DNA of 64,000 bases from assembly GCF_900091615.1 (NCBI RefSeq), contig NZ_FMIA01000002.1:1860001-1924000 (forward strand), given 5' to 3'. The position numbers and the translations under genes are program-made. This stretch comes from Micromonospora yangpuensis. Its GTDB lineage: Bacteria; Actinomycetota; Actinomycetes; Mycobacteriales; Micromonosporaceae. The notes beneath the pieces were generated by a model. The model saw only the letters and a program-made list of their open reading frames with translations. It ran no database searches and was not told the DNA's origin. Shown here piece after piece: positions 48,485 to 57,604 of this stretch (position 1 is its first letter; each line of letters opens with the position of its first letter).

Positions 48485-50080
48485 TCAGTGGTCGAGGTCG
48501 GCGAGGATGCGTCGGGCGGCGTTGTGGCCGGCGGCACCGATCACGCTGCCGGCCGGGTGACAGCCGGCGCTGCCCGCGTACACCCCGTCGACCCCGGTCG
48601 CGTACGGCATCCGGTCGGCGAACGAGACGGTGTTGTCGACGTGGTGGATGTGCCCGCCGGTGATGCCGAAGTGCGCCTCGATGCCGGGTGGGGGCAGCGG
48701 CACCGCGTCGGCGATCAGGTCGCCGGTGCCGGGCGCGTACCGTTCGCAGATCTGCACCAGCCGCTCGACGTAGCCGGGCAGCGCCGCGTCCCACGTGGTG
48801 TCGGCAAGATCGTACGGCACCGACTGGACGAAGAGCGCCGACGAGTGGTGCCCGGCCGGGTCGGCCAGCGACGGGTCGACGGTGGTGTGCAGGTACCACT
48901 CGATGGTGGGCTCGGCGGGCAGCCGGCCGGCCCGTACGTCGTCCCACATGGCGCGCAGCGCGGCCATCGGCGGCGCACCCCCACCACCGGTCAGCGACGC
49001 CGACCCGGGCAGCAGGTGGATGGTGGAGCCGAACGGGCTCGGCGCGTCCTGCGGCAGGCAGGAGAACCGGGGCAGGCCGCGCAGGGCCAGGTTGAGCTTG
49101 AGCGTGGTGCCGGTACGCCGCACCGCCGCCATCCGCGCGCTGAGCGGTTCCGGTAGCGCACCGTCGGGCAACAACCCCATCAACCGGTACGGGTCGCAGG
49201 CGCCGAGCACCACCTCGGCGCGGACCGCCCGCCCGTCGGCGAGCACCACCCCGCTGGCCGCCCCACCGTCGAGGGTGATCGCCGTGACGGGTGCGCCGGT
49301 GACGATCCGGGCTCCGGCGGCGCGGGCGGCGTCGGCGAAGGTGCCCGACACGGTGCCCATCCCACCTTCGGCGATCATCCAGGTGCCGCCGGAGCCGGGC
49401 AGCCGGCACATGTTGTGCACCAGGAAGTTGTGCCCCGTCCCGGGGTCGTCCGGCCCGGCGTTCAGCCCGGACAGCCCGTCGGTGACCGCGTACATGCTGA
49501 CCAGCAGCTCGGAGCGGAACTCGAAGCGGGCCAGGTAGTCGGCGACCGAGCCGCCGACCAGGTCGGTGAAGACCTGCCGCAGCGCCGGCCGGACGTAGCG
49601 CTGCGCGGTCTCGGCGACCGGCAGCGGGTCGGCGAGCCAGGCCGGCGCGAGGTCGTCGCGCAGCGCGGCCAGCTCGGCCTGCATGGCCTCGTCGGCGGCC
49701 ACGTCGGCGGGGGAGAAGAACTCCGCGAGCTGCGCCCGGGTCGCCGCCTGGTCACTGCCCATCAACAGGTACGGCGAGCCAGGGCCGCCCGGGGTGGGCA
49801 GGAAGTAGTGCGGGTCGCGGCGCAGCACCGGGATCCGCACGTCGAGCGTGGCCAGCAACTCCGGCGGCATCAACCCCAGCAGGTACGACCCGGTGGAGTG
49901 ACGTAACCCGGGGACCTTCGGAAACGGCCGTTCGGTGCGGGTGGCGCCCCCGATCACCCCGGCGGCCTCCAGCACCAGCACGTCGAGCCCGGCGCGGGCC
50001 AGCAGGATCGCGGAGACCAGCCCGTTGTGCCCGGCCCCGACGATCACCACATCGGCCCGCGCCGGCAGCTGACCCTCCAC
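48485..50080 (-). CDS. Phytoene-desaturase-like FAD oxidoreductase
   Basis: This 531-residue flavoprotein starts with the dinucleotide-binding fold VVIVGAGHNGLVSAILLARAGLDVLVLEAAG, cited here by its GAGHNG core, followed by GGATRTE. It belongs to the crtI/PDS-like amine-oxidase clan, nearest to the PYROXD2-type NAD(P)/FAD proteins. No carotenoid cluster is nearby, so its substrate is open. The GTG at 50080 has AGGA 8 bases upstream; the frame extends to 50245 through low-complexity repeats. It ends in the interspersed repeat copy D. Confidence 0.82.
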   Translation of the reverse strand: MEGQLPARADVVIVGAGHNGLVSAILLARAGLDVLVLEAAGVIGGATRTERPFPKVPGLRHSTGSYLLGLMPPELLATLDVRIPVLRRDPHYFLPTPGGPGSPYLLMGSDQAATRAQLAEFFSPADVAADEAMQAELAALRDDLAPAWLADPLPVAETAQRYVRPALRQVFTDLVGGSVADYLARFEFRSELLVSMYAVTDGLSGLNAGPDDPGTGHNFLVHNMCRLPGSGGTWMIAEGGMGTVSGTFADAARAAGARIVTGAPVTAITLDGGAASGVVLADGRAVRAEVVLGACDPYRLMGLLPDGALPEPLSARMAAVRRTGTTLKLNLALRGLPRFSCLPQDAPSPFGSTIHLLPGSASLTGGGGAPPMAALRAMWDDVRAGRLPAEPTIEWYLHTTVDPSLADPAGHHSSALFVQSVPYDLADTTWDAALPGYVERLVQICERYAPGTGDLIADAVPLPPPGIEAHFGITGGHIHHVDNTVSFADRMPYATGVDGVYAGSAGCHPAGSVIGAAGHNAARRILADLDH

Positions 50081-50122
50081 ACCCACGATCCTAGTGCCCA
50101 CCGCCCGCCCCACCGCGCCCGT

Positions 50123-50430
50123 CGCCGGTGCGGCCTTGCGCGTGGTGCGGCCTTGCGCGTGGTGCGGCCTTGCGCGTGGTGCGGGCCTTGCGTGCGGTAC
50201 GGCCTCCGTGCGTGATGCGGCCCTTGCGTGTGGTGTGGCCTCCATGCGTGGTGCGGCCTACGTGCGTGATGCGGCCTTGCGTGTGGTGTGGCCTTGCGTG
50301 TGGTGGGCCTCCGTGCGTGGGCGGGGTGCCGCGCAGAGCGGCTCTCCGCGCGGGCGGCTCTCCGCGCGGGCGGCTCTCCGCGCGGGCAGGCCTCCGTGAG
50401 CGGGCGGCCCTCCGCGCGGGGAGGGCTCCG
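50123..50430. repeat. Two adjacent intergenic tandem arrays
   Basis: From about 50128 to 50330 a 17-bp unit TTGCGCGTGGTGCGGCC repeats about 11 times with drift (CCTCCGTGCGTGATGCGG). From 50331 a 16-bp unit CTCTCCGCGCGGGCGG follows, about six times. They fill the gap between the divergent oxidoreductase and MMPL genes. Reading frames through them are repeats of the type RPHHAQG and are not credible proteins. Confidence 0.9.
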
Positions 50431-50433
50431 CGC

Positions 50434-50487
50434 GTAAGAAGGGGACCCTTCTCTACCGTATGCGTTAAGAAGGGGCCCTTCCTTTCC
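50434..50487 (-). repeat. Interspersed repeat, copy E
   Basis: Minus strand: AAAGGAAGGGGCCCCTTC-type start, TTAACGCATACGG, TAGAGAAGGGTCCCC, TTCTTACGCG. It is the only copy not placed after a stop: it lies just before the ribosome site of the MMPL gene, in a divergent gap. Confidence 0.82.
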
Positions 50488-50499
50488 TGGAGGCGATGG

Positions 50500-52689
50500 A
50501 TGTTCGGGTGGTGGGGACGGACGGTGGTGCGCGCCCGCTGGGGTGTGCTGGCCGCCGCGGTGGCGTTGGTGGTGCTCGGCGCGACCTGGGGTACGGGCGT
50601 GTTCGGGCAGCTCTCCGGGGGTGGGTTCGACGATCCGGCGAGCGAGTCCAGTCGGGCGGCGGAGCGGATCACCGCCGAGTTGGGGCCGCAGGGCGCCGAC
50701 CTGATCGTGCTCTGGTCGGCGCGGGACCACAGCGTCGACGACCCGGCCTTCCGGGAGCCGGTCGCGGCCACCGTCGCCGGGATCCGCGAGCATCCCGCCG
50801 TCGCCAGCGTCACCACCTGGTACGACACCCAGGCCCCGGCGTTGGTCTCCACCGACCGGCGGGCCACCTACGCGCTTGTGCAGTTGGCCGCCGGTGACGA
50901 GGACGGCAAGCTCGCCGGGTACGAGCAGGTGCGTCCGCAGCTCGACGCGTCCGGTCTGCGTACCGAGGTCGGTGGGGCGGTGGCGTTCCTGGAGACGGTC
51001 AACACGCAGACCACCCGGGACATCTTCCGCGCCGAGTTGATCTCCATGCCGGTGCTCCTGGTGCTGCTCGTGTTGATCTTCGGCGGGTTGGTCGCCGCCG
51101 CGATGCCGCTGCTGATCGGCGGGGTGGCCATCCTCGGCGCGTTCGTCGCGGTCCGGTTGGTCAACCTCTTCACCGATGTGTCGATCTTCGCGATCAACGT
51201 GATCACGCTGATCGGGCTGGGGATGGCCGTCGACTACTCGCTCTTCGTGGTCAGCCGGTTCCGGGAGGAGGTCGCCAACGGTCGGGGCACGGCCGACGCG
51301 ATCGCCCGCACCATGGTCACCGCCGGCCGGACCGTACTGGTCTCCGGGTTGACCATCGCCCTGGCCATGGCCAGCCTGCTGATCTTCCCGCAGGCGTTCC
51401 TGCGGTCCATCGCCCTGGGCGGGATGGCCGCGGTGCTGGTCGCCATGCTCGGCGCGCTGACCGTGCTGCCGGCCCTGCTGGTGGTGCTCGGGCGGCGGAT
51501 CGACGCGCTGCGGGTGCCGTTGCCGTGGCGGCGTCGGGGTGCCGGCCGGCCGGCCGAGCCGGGCACCGGCGCGTGGGCCCGGATCGCGCACAGCGTGATG
51601 CGCCGGCCGGTGCCGTACCTGCTCGGGGTGACGGTCCTGCTGCTGGCCCTGGCCACCCCGTTCCTGCGGGTCGAGTTCGGTGGGGTCGACGAGCGGGTCC
51701 TGCCGGCCGACGCCGCCCCGAGGCAGGTGGCCGAGCGGATCGCCGGCGACTTCCCCGGTGGCAGCATCGCCCCGATCGACGTGCTGGTCTCCGGCGCGTC
51801 GGCGCAGACCGTACAGGCCTTCTCCGACCGGATCGCCGCGCTGCCGGGGGTGACCGGGGTGACCCCGACGGCGAACCGGGGCGACTCGACCCTGCTGGCG
51901 GTCAGTTACCCGGGCGAGCCGACCGGCGAGGAGGCCCACGACACGGTCCGGGCGCTGCGGGCCCTGCCCGCGCCGGACGACGCCGAGGTGCTGGTCGGTG
52001 GGCGTCCCGCCGCCGACCGGGACCTGCTGGACAGCCTGGTCGACCGGCTGCCCTGGATGGCGGTGCTGATGGCGGTGGCCATCCTGGTCCTGCTCTTCCT
52101 GGCCTTCGGCTCGGTGCTGCTGCCGATCAAGGCGGTGTTGATGAACCTGGTGTCGATCGGGGCGTCCTTCGGTGTGGTGGTCTGGATCTTCCAGGACGGG
52201 CACCTCTCCGAGCTGCTCGGCTTCACCCCGACCGGCTTCATCGAGCCGACCAACCCGATCCTGATGCTCGCCGTGCTCTTCGGCCTGGCCACCGACTACG
52301 AGGTGTTCCTGCTCTCCCGGGTCCGTGAGGAGTGGGACCGTACCGGGGACAACACCGCCGCGGTCGCCGCCGGACTGCAGTACACCGGGCGGATCATCAC
52401 CGCCGCCGCGTTGCTGCTGATCGTCGTGGTCGCCGGCTTCGCCACCGGCGGCATGACGTACCTGAAGCTGATCGGCATCGGGATGATCGTGGCGATCGTG
52501 GTCGACGCCACCCTGGTCCGGATCCTGCTGGTGCCGGCGACCATGCGGCTGATGGGTCGGTGGAACTGGTGGGCGCCGGGCCCGTTGGGCCGGGTCTACC
52601 GCCGGTGGGGGATCCGGGAGGCCACCGACGAGGAGCTGGCGGCCGACGCCACGTCGACGGCGGAGGGTCACTCGACGTTCACCCGGTAG
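50500..52689 (+). CDS. MMPL-family (RND-type) transporter
   Basis: This 729-residue protein has the duplicated RND layout: one helix, an exterior domain, five helices, then the same again. The helix-rich parts include GLGMAVDYSLFVVSRFREE and LFGLATDYEVFLLSRVREEW, each holding the paired Asp-Tyr of the proton relay. Members export lipids or small molecules; its cargo is unknown. The ATG at 50500 has GGAGG 6 bases upstream; the frame runs back to 50128 only through repeats. It may be self-standing. Confidence 0.92.
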   Translation: MFGWWGRTVVRARWGVLAAAVALVVLGATWGTGVFGQLSGGGFDDPASESSRAAERITAELGPQGADLIVLWSARDHSVDDPAFREPVAATVAGIREHPAVASVTTWYDTQAPALVSTDRRATYALVQLAAGDEDGKLAGYEQVRPQLDASGLRTEVGGAVAFLETVNTQTTRDIFRAELISMPVLLVLLVLIFGGLVAAAMPLLIGGVAILGAFVAVRLVNLFTDVSIFAINVITLIGLGMAVDYSLFVVSRFREEVANGRGTADAIARTMVTAGRTVLVSGLTIALAMASLLIFPQAFLRSIALGGMAAVLVAMLGALTVLPALLVVLGRRIDALRVPLPWRRRGAGRPAEPGTGAWARIAHSVMRRPVPYLLGVTVLLLALATPFLRVEFGGVDERVLPADAAPRQVAERIAGDFPGGSIAPIDVLVSGASAQTVQAFSDRIAALPGVTGVTPTANRGDSTLLAVSYPGEPTGEEAHDTVRALRALPAPDDAEVLVGGRPAADRDLLDSLVDRLPWMAVLMAVAILVLLFLAFGSVLLPIKAVLMNLVSIGASFGVVVWIFQDGHLSELLGFTPTGFIEPTNPILMLAVLFGLATDYEVFLLSRVREEWDRTGDNTAAVAAGLQYTGRIITAAALLLIVVVAGFATGGMTYLKLIGIGMIVAIVVDATLVRILLVPATMRLMGRWNWWAPGPLGRVYRRWGIREATDEELAADATSTAEGHSTFTR

Positions 52690-52754
52690 TGGGGTTGGTC
52701 GATGCCCGGCAGCCCTAGGGTCACCTCCGGGCATCGACTCACCGGGAGGCCGGA

Positions 52755-53921
52755 ATGGACCGTCGTACCGTGTTGCGCGCCACCGTCCTGGGCGCGGGGA
52801 CCGCCACCTTCGCCGGGGCCCTCTGGCAGCAGGCGTTCGCCGCCGTCGCCCAGCCCGGCCCCAGCCCGTACGGGGCGCTGCTGGCCGCCGACGCCAACGG
52901 CATCCAGTTGCCGGCCGGTTTCACCAGTCGGGTGGTCGCCCGCTCCGGGCAGCGGGTCGGCGGCACCTCGTACGTCTGGCACCGGGCCCCCGACGGCGGG
53001 GCCTGCTTCGCCGCCGGCACCGGCTGGATCTACGTCTCCAACTCGGAGATCCCGCTGACCGGCGGCGCGTCGGCGATCCGGTTCGCCGCCGACGCCTCGA
53101 TCGTCTCGGCGTACCGGATCCTCGGTGGCACCAACGTCAACTGCGCCGGTGGCGCGACCCCGTGGGGTACCTGGCTCTCCTGCGAGGAGGTGCCGCTCGG
53201 GCGGGTCTTCGAGACCTGGCCGGACGGCAGCCGGACGGCCGAGGAGCGGACCCGGATGGGCCGGTTCACCCACGAGGCCGCCGCCTGCGACCCGCACCGT
53301 CAGGTGGTGTACCTGACCGAGGACGAGCCCGACGGCTGCTTCTACCGGTTCGTCCCGGACACCTGGGGCGACCTGCGGACCGGTCGGGTGCAGGTGCTCT
53401 GCGCCCCGGCCGACCAGGTCGCCGGGCCGGTCACCTGGCGTGACGTGCCGGACCGCGACGGCGTCCCGATCCCCACCCGGCTCCAGGTAGGCGCGGCGAA
53501 GCACTTCAACGGCGGTGAGGGCTGCTGGTACGACCGGGGCACCTGCTGGTTCACCACCAAGGGCGACAACCGGGTCTGGGCGTACGACGCGGTCAACCAG
53601 CGCATCGACCTGGCGTACGACGACGACCTCGTGCCGGCCGGCACCGCGCCGCTGACCGGGGTGGACAACATCACCGGCACCGGCGGCGGGGACCTCTACG
53701 TGGCCGAGGACGGCGGCAACCTGGAGATCAACATCATCACTCCCGCCGGGGTGGTCGCCCCGATGCTACGGATCGTCGGGCAGGACGGCTCCGAGATCAC
53801 CGGCCCGGCGTTCTCCCCGGACGGCCGGCGGCTCTACTTCTCGTCCCAGCGCGGCATCTCGGGGGCCAGCAGCGGCAGCGGCGGCATCACCTACGAGGTG
53901 ACCGGCCCCTTCCGTTCCTGA
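52755..53921 (+). CDS. PhoX-like (DUF839) secreted protein, Tat signal
   Basis: This 388-residue protein begins MDRRTVLRATVLGAG, a twin-arginine signal, cleaved after AFA-x. The body is the DUF839 β-propeller of PhoX-type phosphatases: GGTNVNCAGGATPWGTWLSCEE, FTHEAAACDPHRQVVYLTEDE, HFNGGEGCWYD, AEDGGNLEINI. True PhoX needs Fe/Ca ligands I cannot confirm one by one. The ATG at 52755 follows GGGAGG. It overlaps the convergent gene by 31 bases. With the PhoD-like gene it gives two phosphatase types in the window. Confidence 0.85.
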   Translation: MDRRTVLRATVLGAGTATFAGALWQQAFAAVAQPGPSPYGALLAADANGIQLPAGFTSRVVARSGQRVGGTSYVWHRAPDGGACFAAGTGWIYVSNSEIPLTGGASAIRFAADASIVSAYRILGGTNVNCAGGATPWGTWLSCEEVPLGRVFETWPDGSRTAEERTRMGRFTHEAAACDPHRQVVYLTEDEPDGCFYRFVPDTWGDLRTGRVQVLCAPADQVAGPVTWRDVPDRDGVPIPTRLQVGAAKHFNGGEGCWYDRGTCWFTTKGDNRVWAYDAVNQRIDLAYDDDLVPAGTAPLTGVDNITGTGGGDLYVAEDGGNLEINIITPAGVVAPMLRIVGQDGSEITGPAFSPDGRRLYFSSQRGISGASSGSGGITYEVTGPFRS

Positions 53922-54838
53922 CCTGCGGTTCCGCCGGCCGACGGGCGGGGCGGTCCGGCGGTGGCCTCGTCGCCGGCCGGCCGGCGGGGCGGTTCGCCGG
54001 CCGGGGCGACCCGGGCGCGACCGGCCCGCCAGGCCGACAGGGCCAGGGTGGCGGAGTAGCCGGCGAGCACGATCACGTGGAACAGGTACAGCCAGAGCAG
54101 CACCGCCACCCCCGCGCCGATCTCGAAGAACCCGCCGAACGGCACGCCCAGGTCCAACGGCAGCGAGCAGAAGAGCACGAAGCCGTGCAGGAAGCCGGAG
54201 AGGTTCGCCGCGGTGAACGAGCCGACGCCGAGCGAGGAGAGCCAGTCCGGCGAGGCCGGCCCGACCACCCGGAACACCCAGAGCAGCACCGGGGTCAGCA
54301 CCAGCCACACCCCCAGGAACGACAGCACGATGCCGCCGAAGGCGACCCAGCCGCCCTGCTCGACCAGCCGGGTGGTGGTGGGCAGGGCGATCAGGATGCT
54401 GAGCAGCAGGGCCGGGGCGGGGGCGAGCAGGGGCAGCAGCAACAACCGGCCCCGCCAGCCGACCAGCGACTCGTCGTGGTGCGGCCGGGCCACCGAGACG
54501 AACGCCCGGCGCAGCCCCTCGCCGTACAGCGAGGCGGGCAGCAGCGAGGCCAGCGCCAGCAGCGGGGTCAACTCCACCCCGGCATTGACCAGCGCGTCCA
54601 CCGCCCGGGGCGCGCCGATCGCGTCCGGCAGGGTCTGCACCGCGTACGAGGTGAGCCGGCGGACCCGGTCCGCCCCGGCGACCAGCCCGGTCAACCAGAT
54701 CGCCAGCAGTGCCACCGGCACCACCGCGATCGCCCCGTAGAAGGTGATCGCCGCCGCGTGCAGCGACAGGTCCCGACCCCGTACCGGCCGGAACGCGGCA
54801 CTGGTGATCCGTTTCGTCCGCTGCCATGCGCTGCCCAT
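53891..54838 (-). CDS. YihY/BrkB-family membrane protein
   Basis: This 315-residue protein has about six helices and the family-typical start LHAAAITFYGAIAVVPVALLAIW, which precedes further membrane segments. Function of the family is unclear (formerly called ribonuclease BN by error). The basic/Pro-rich cytoplasmic tail is disordered. The ATG at 54838 was used; a GTG at 54871 would add 11 residues. Its end overlaps the PhoX-like gene. Confidence 0.85.
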   Translation of the reverse strand: MGSAWQRTKRITSAAFRPVRGRDLSLHAAAITFYGAIAVVPVALLAIWLTGLVAGADRVRRLTSYAVQTLPDAIGAPRAVDALVNAGVELTPLLALASLLPASLYGEGLRRAFVSVARPHHDESLVGWRGRLLLLPLLAPAPALLLSILIALPTTTRLVEQGGWVAFGGIVLSFLGVWLVLTPVLLWVFRVVGPASPDWLSSLGVGSFTAANLSGFLHGFVLFCSLPLDLGVPFGGFFEIGAGVAVLLWLYLFHVIVLAGYSATLALSAWRAGRARVAPAGEPPRRPAGDEATAGPPRPSAGGTAGQERKGPVTS

Positions 54839-54889
54839 CGCGCGGTAATTCCCCCTCGGCTGCCACGCCACTCATTAAGATCGCCCGCC

Positions 54890-55045
54890 ATGAGCGTTGT
54901 CACCACCGAGCGACTCGTCGTGCGGGACTGGACCGACTCGCACGCCGGACCGTACGGCACCTGGGCGGTCGAGGTACGCGACACGGCGGTGGTGGTCGGC
55001 GCGGAGCTGGAGACCTTCGTTCGGCAGAACCCGGACGGGGCGTAG
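54890..55045 (+). CDS. Small protein of unknown function
   Basis: This 51-residue open frame (MSVVTTERLVVRDWTDSHAG …) has an ordinary actinobacterial composition and an ATG with a likely promoter in the divergent gap to the BrkB-like gene. No family or membrane segment is recognised. A WAVEVRDTAVVVGAE strand pattern suggests a small β fold. Reality as a gene is moderately likely. Confidence 0.5.
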   Translation: MSVVTTERLVVRDWTDSHAGPYGTWAVEVRDTAVVVGAELETFVRQNPDGA

Positions 55046-55143
55046 CCGGTCCGTCGACCGGAACCCGGCGCCGGTCTCGGTCACCGGGTTCCGTGCCGAC
55101 GGTGGTGCTCAGCCGGCCCGGTCGATCACCGTGTCGTACCCGG

Positions 55144-55581
55144 TCATCTGGCCCGGTGCAGGACGTTGCGGTCGTGGTCCTGCTGCTGCTCGTGGTGTTC
55201 GTGGTGGTCCTGGTGGTCGAACGGCCGGCTGGGCTCGCTCCTGGGGATGTCGTGGCGTTCCCGCCACTCCTGCCACTCCCGCTCCTCCTGGTGGCGGTAG
55301 CTGGCGATCGCCGACAGGCGCAGCGCCGCGACCTGCCCGGCCGTCAACGGCCGCAGGGTACGCGCCAACGCCAGGGCCCGGCACGCCTCCCGGTACAGCG
55401 GCGAGGACTGCAGCCCGTGGTCGGTGAGGATGCCGACGACCTGGTTGATGGCCTGGATCTCGCGGACACGATCCAGTCCGGCGGGCGTCGTCCGGTCGGT
55501 GAGGTCCGGCCGGGTCGGCGCATCCAGGAGCGCGTTCGCGCCGGTGCGTTCTCGGTGCTGCATGCTGTGGTACACGGTCAT
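55144..55581 (-). CDS. Hypothetical protein with a His-rich tail
   Basis: This 145-residue protein has an N-terminal 95-residue helical part (REIQAINQVVGILTDHGL … LYREACRALALARTLRPL) and a charged tail ending in a His/Gln/Asp-rich stretch (HQDHHEHHEQQQDHD) that could bind metal. No family recognised. The ATG at 55581 has GGGAGGGG 8 bases upstream, which supports it. Confidence 0.6.
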   Translation of the reverse strand: MTVYHSMQHRERTGANALLDAPTRPDLTDRTTPAGLDRVREIQAINQVVGILTDHGLQSSPLYREACRALALARTLRPLTAGQVAALRLSAIASYRHQEEREWQEWRERHDIPRSEPSRPFDHQDHHEHHEQQQDHDRNVLHRAR

Positions 55582-56193
55582 GTCGGGGCCCCTCCCGGAC
55601 GTTGGTCGACGTTGCTCCCCACCTACGTTCCGCGTTCAACGCCGGTTCGACGGAAACCCGTACGAAATCTGTGGCCCACCTCATCGCCACGAAACGCCGG
55701 TGACGGTGGACAAATGTTCGCGCGGTCTTTATCAGTGCTGTCGGTACGGGTGTCTTGGGTCACTCCGTCGCGCGGGTCGAATGGGCATCATGGCCCCTGT
55801 CGAGCTGAGTCGGTAACCACATCAGGCCGTTGTCGTCGGTGCCCGAGAATATAAGCACCACTTATGTTCGTCGCGAAGCCGCAGCTCAGGCGGCATCTAC
55901 CGGGTCGACAATGGTGGCTCTGCCGCCACCTTCTACCCCCTTCCGCGGCACCCCGGCCACGGAGTTCAGCGGGCCGCCTGCCGGGCGCGACCCGGGCGGG
56001 TGCCCTCCTATGGTTGATCGGTGGAAGGGCGGCCCGTCGAACCGAGTGAGAGAGTTTCGTGTCCCGGCTCACTGTATCGACCGGGATGCGTAGCATTCTC
56101 GCGTTCCCATGTGGTTCGGGGCTCGCTTTTCCGCCCGGTTACCGAAACGCCTGACCAGGCCGAGGAATCAACGGCAAGGGGGCATGTGAGCAG
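55582..56193. other. Intergenic region before the HTH gene
   Basis: No secure gene. At 55849–55866 there is ATAAG-CACCA-CTTAT, a 5-bp inverted repeat that could be an operator. A plus-strand frame 55830–56093 (87 codons) and an opposite one are open but show neither ribosome sites nor family features; I leave them uncalled. The stretch is less GC-rich before 55870. Confidence 0.5.
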
Positions 56194-56499
56194 ATGACCG
56201 CTCCGGTCAGCGGCGCGCGGTTGGCCGAGATCCGCCGGCACCTCGGCATCACCCAGACCCAACTGGCCGGGGCCGCCGGGCTCTCCCAGGCCCGGATCAG
56301 CCAGATCGAAAGCGGCGCGGTGACGAACCTGGCCACACTGCTCGCCTACGTCACCGGCCTCGGCGGCCACCTCGACGTGGTGGTCCGGATCGGCGACCTT
56401 CATCTCGACGTCGCCGGAGAACGGGCGCGCGGGTGCCCGGCGACCGACCCGGGGCAGGCAACCGCACCGGGTCCGGCTCTGCCGCCGCCAACATCCTGA
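56194..56499 (+). CDS. XRE-family HTH regulator, HigA-like
   Basis: This 101-residue protein has a Cro/C1 helix-turn-helix at 9–60 (LAEIRRHLGITQTQLAGAAGLSQARISQIESG, cited by parts: GITQTQLAG, SQARISQIESG), then a strand segment LDVVVRIGDLHLDVA and a Pro-rich tail. The size and layout are those of HigA-type antitoxins or small phage-like repressors. No HigB toxin is seen beside it. The ATG at 56194 has AAGGGGG about 15 bases upstream, which is long. It is the first gene of the accessory region. Confidence 0.8.
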   Translation: MTAPVSGARLAEIRRHLGITQTQLAGAAGLSQARISQIESGAVTNLATLLAYVTGLGGHLDVVVRIGDLHLDVAGERARGCPATDPGQATAPGPALPPPTS

Positions 56500-56552
56500 G
56501 TCGTCCCCGGCATCCTGGGTCGTCCCCCGACATCCTGGGTCATCCCCGACAT
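56496..56552. repeat. Three-copy 20-bp tandem repeat after the HTH gene
   Basis: CATCCTGAGTCGTCCCCGG, CATCCTGGGTCGTCCCCCGA, CATCCTGGGTCATCCCCGA follow one another, starting in the last codons of the HTH gene. Confidence 0.85.
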
Positions 56553-57091
56553 GAGCTCGACAGCGCCGGCCGGTGCCGCGCCGGAGCACGTTCCGGCGGG
56601 CAGGCAGTCGGTGGCGAGCAACGGCTGGTCTACCCGGTCTGCTGGTCGCTCAGTTGGGCGGACCTCGTCGGCCTTGAATCGCGGGCAGGAAGCTGACCCA
56701 GGCGTCGCCCGGGGGCCGCTCCGGTCCTTGTTCGTCCGGTACGCCCGACCGGGCCGCCGCCGAAGCGCGCCTCACCGCAGTTGGCGTTGTCGGGGCTGCG
56801 GTTCGGTGTGGACCAGCCACGGTCGGTGGGGTGGACGGCTGCGGCGGTGGCGACGTCACGTCCGGTGCAAGCCCCCAGAGCCGCCGGCAGGTCGTCTGTT
56901 GTGACGCCTTGTAGCGCTGCGGGTAGTTGCCGTCACAGATGTTGCGCACCTACCAGGATGTTGTCCCCACGAACCCGCCCGACCTGGCGTCGGCCATCGG
57001 CGCTGAGGACACGCCCGTCCTCATGTCTTGACAATTAGGTCCGAGGAGCGGCGCACTGCGAGGAAAGTTGGCAAACTTCGGCAGTTTGCTA
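56553..57091. other. Noncoding or decayed stretch
   Basis: No convincing gene in 540 bases. Open frames on both strands lack ribosome sites and look like GC shadows. A plus-strand fragment (about 56939–57031, LRTYQDVVPTNPPDL … VLMS) ends in TGA and could be the tail of a lost gene. The sequence changes to lower GC near 57020. Confidence 0.4.
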
Positions 57092-57604
57092 CTACGCACC
57101 GACACCACCGTTTCGACTTGCCAGGAAAAGGCCGGTGTCGCAGAAACGTCGCACGTCAGAGTAGGCCACAGGCCATTCGGATATACGATTTCCATTCTCG
57201 TCCATAACAGAATGCGGTTCGACAGAAAGCCATGGCTTGTCCGGATCGAAGGCCGCACTCAGCTCCTGGAGAAAGATGATGGCGTTCTGCACGAGGACGG
57301 TATCGCCAATCCGATAGAGGGGCCAACAGTTTACAAAATTTCCTTTTTGTGGATCGACCATGGATGCAACGAGGCACGCCACAGCATTCTCGGAATCCTC
57401 CAAGAGTGCTAGCGCCCGCTTCCAACTCGCAACATACTCATCAACACTCCAATAACTCAAACCCATCGGGAACTTCTCCCGGAAACCTCCAACACTGATC
57501 AGGCCTATCGCTTCATCAGCTGAATCGAATCCGGACAACGGGGGCCACCCAATAGCCCGAATGGCGAAATTGTCATTCTTTGAGGTAGTTGAGGTCTGCA
57601 TCAT
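57092..57604 (-). CDS. Immunity-like protein fused in frame to a HINT remnant
   Basis: Starting at the ATG pair 57604/57601 this gives 170 residues of a soluble protein rich in Trp (GLSYWSVDEYVASWKRAL, GNFVNCWPLYRIGDTVLVQN). I do not know the family; the size, composition and place directly after a HINT domain fit an immunity protein of a contact-dependent toxin. The same frame continues upstream into the HINT remnant (to 57946) without a stop, so the toxin domain has been lost between them. GC is clearly lower than the chromosome average. A plain open frame with sensible codons argues that it is still intact. Confidence 0.6.
   Translation of the reverse strand: MMQTSTTSKNDNFAIRAIGWPPLSGFDSADEAIGLISVGGFREKFPMGLSYWSVDEYVASWKRALALLEDSENAVACLVASMVDPQKGNFVNCWPLYRIGDTVLVQNAIIFLQELSAAFDPDKPWLSVEPHSVMDENGNRISEWPVAYSDVRRFCDTGLFLASRNGGVGA

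Noticed and set aside
50128..50420. CRISPR-like array
   Set aside because: Units of 16–17 bp are adjacent with no unique spacers and no cas genes; a simple tandem repeat.
50128..50499. N-terminal extension of the MMPL protein
   Set aside because: It reads through tandem arrays and an interspersed repeat; the ATG at 50500 has a proper ribosome site.
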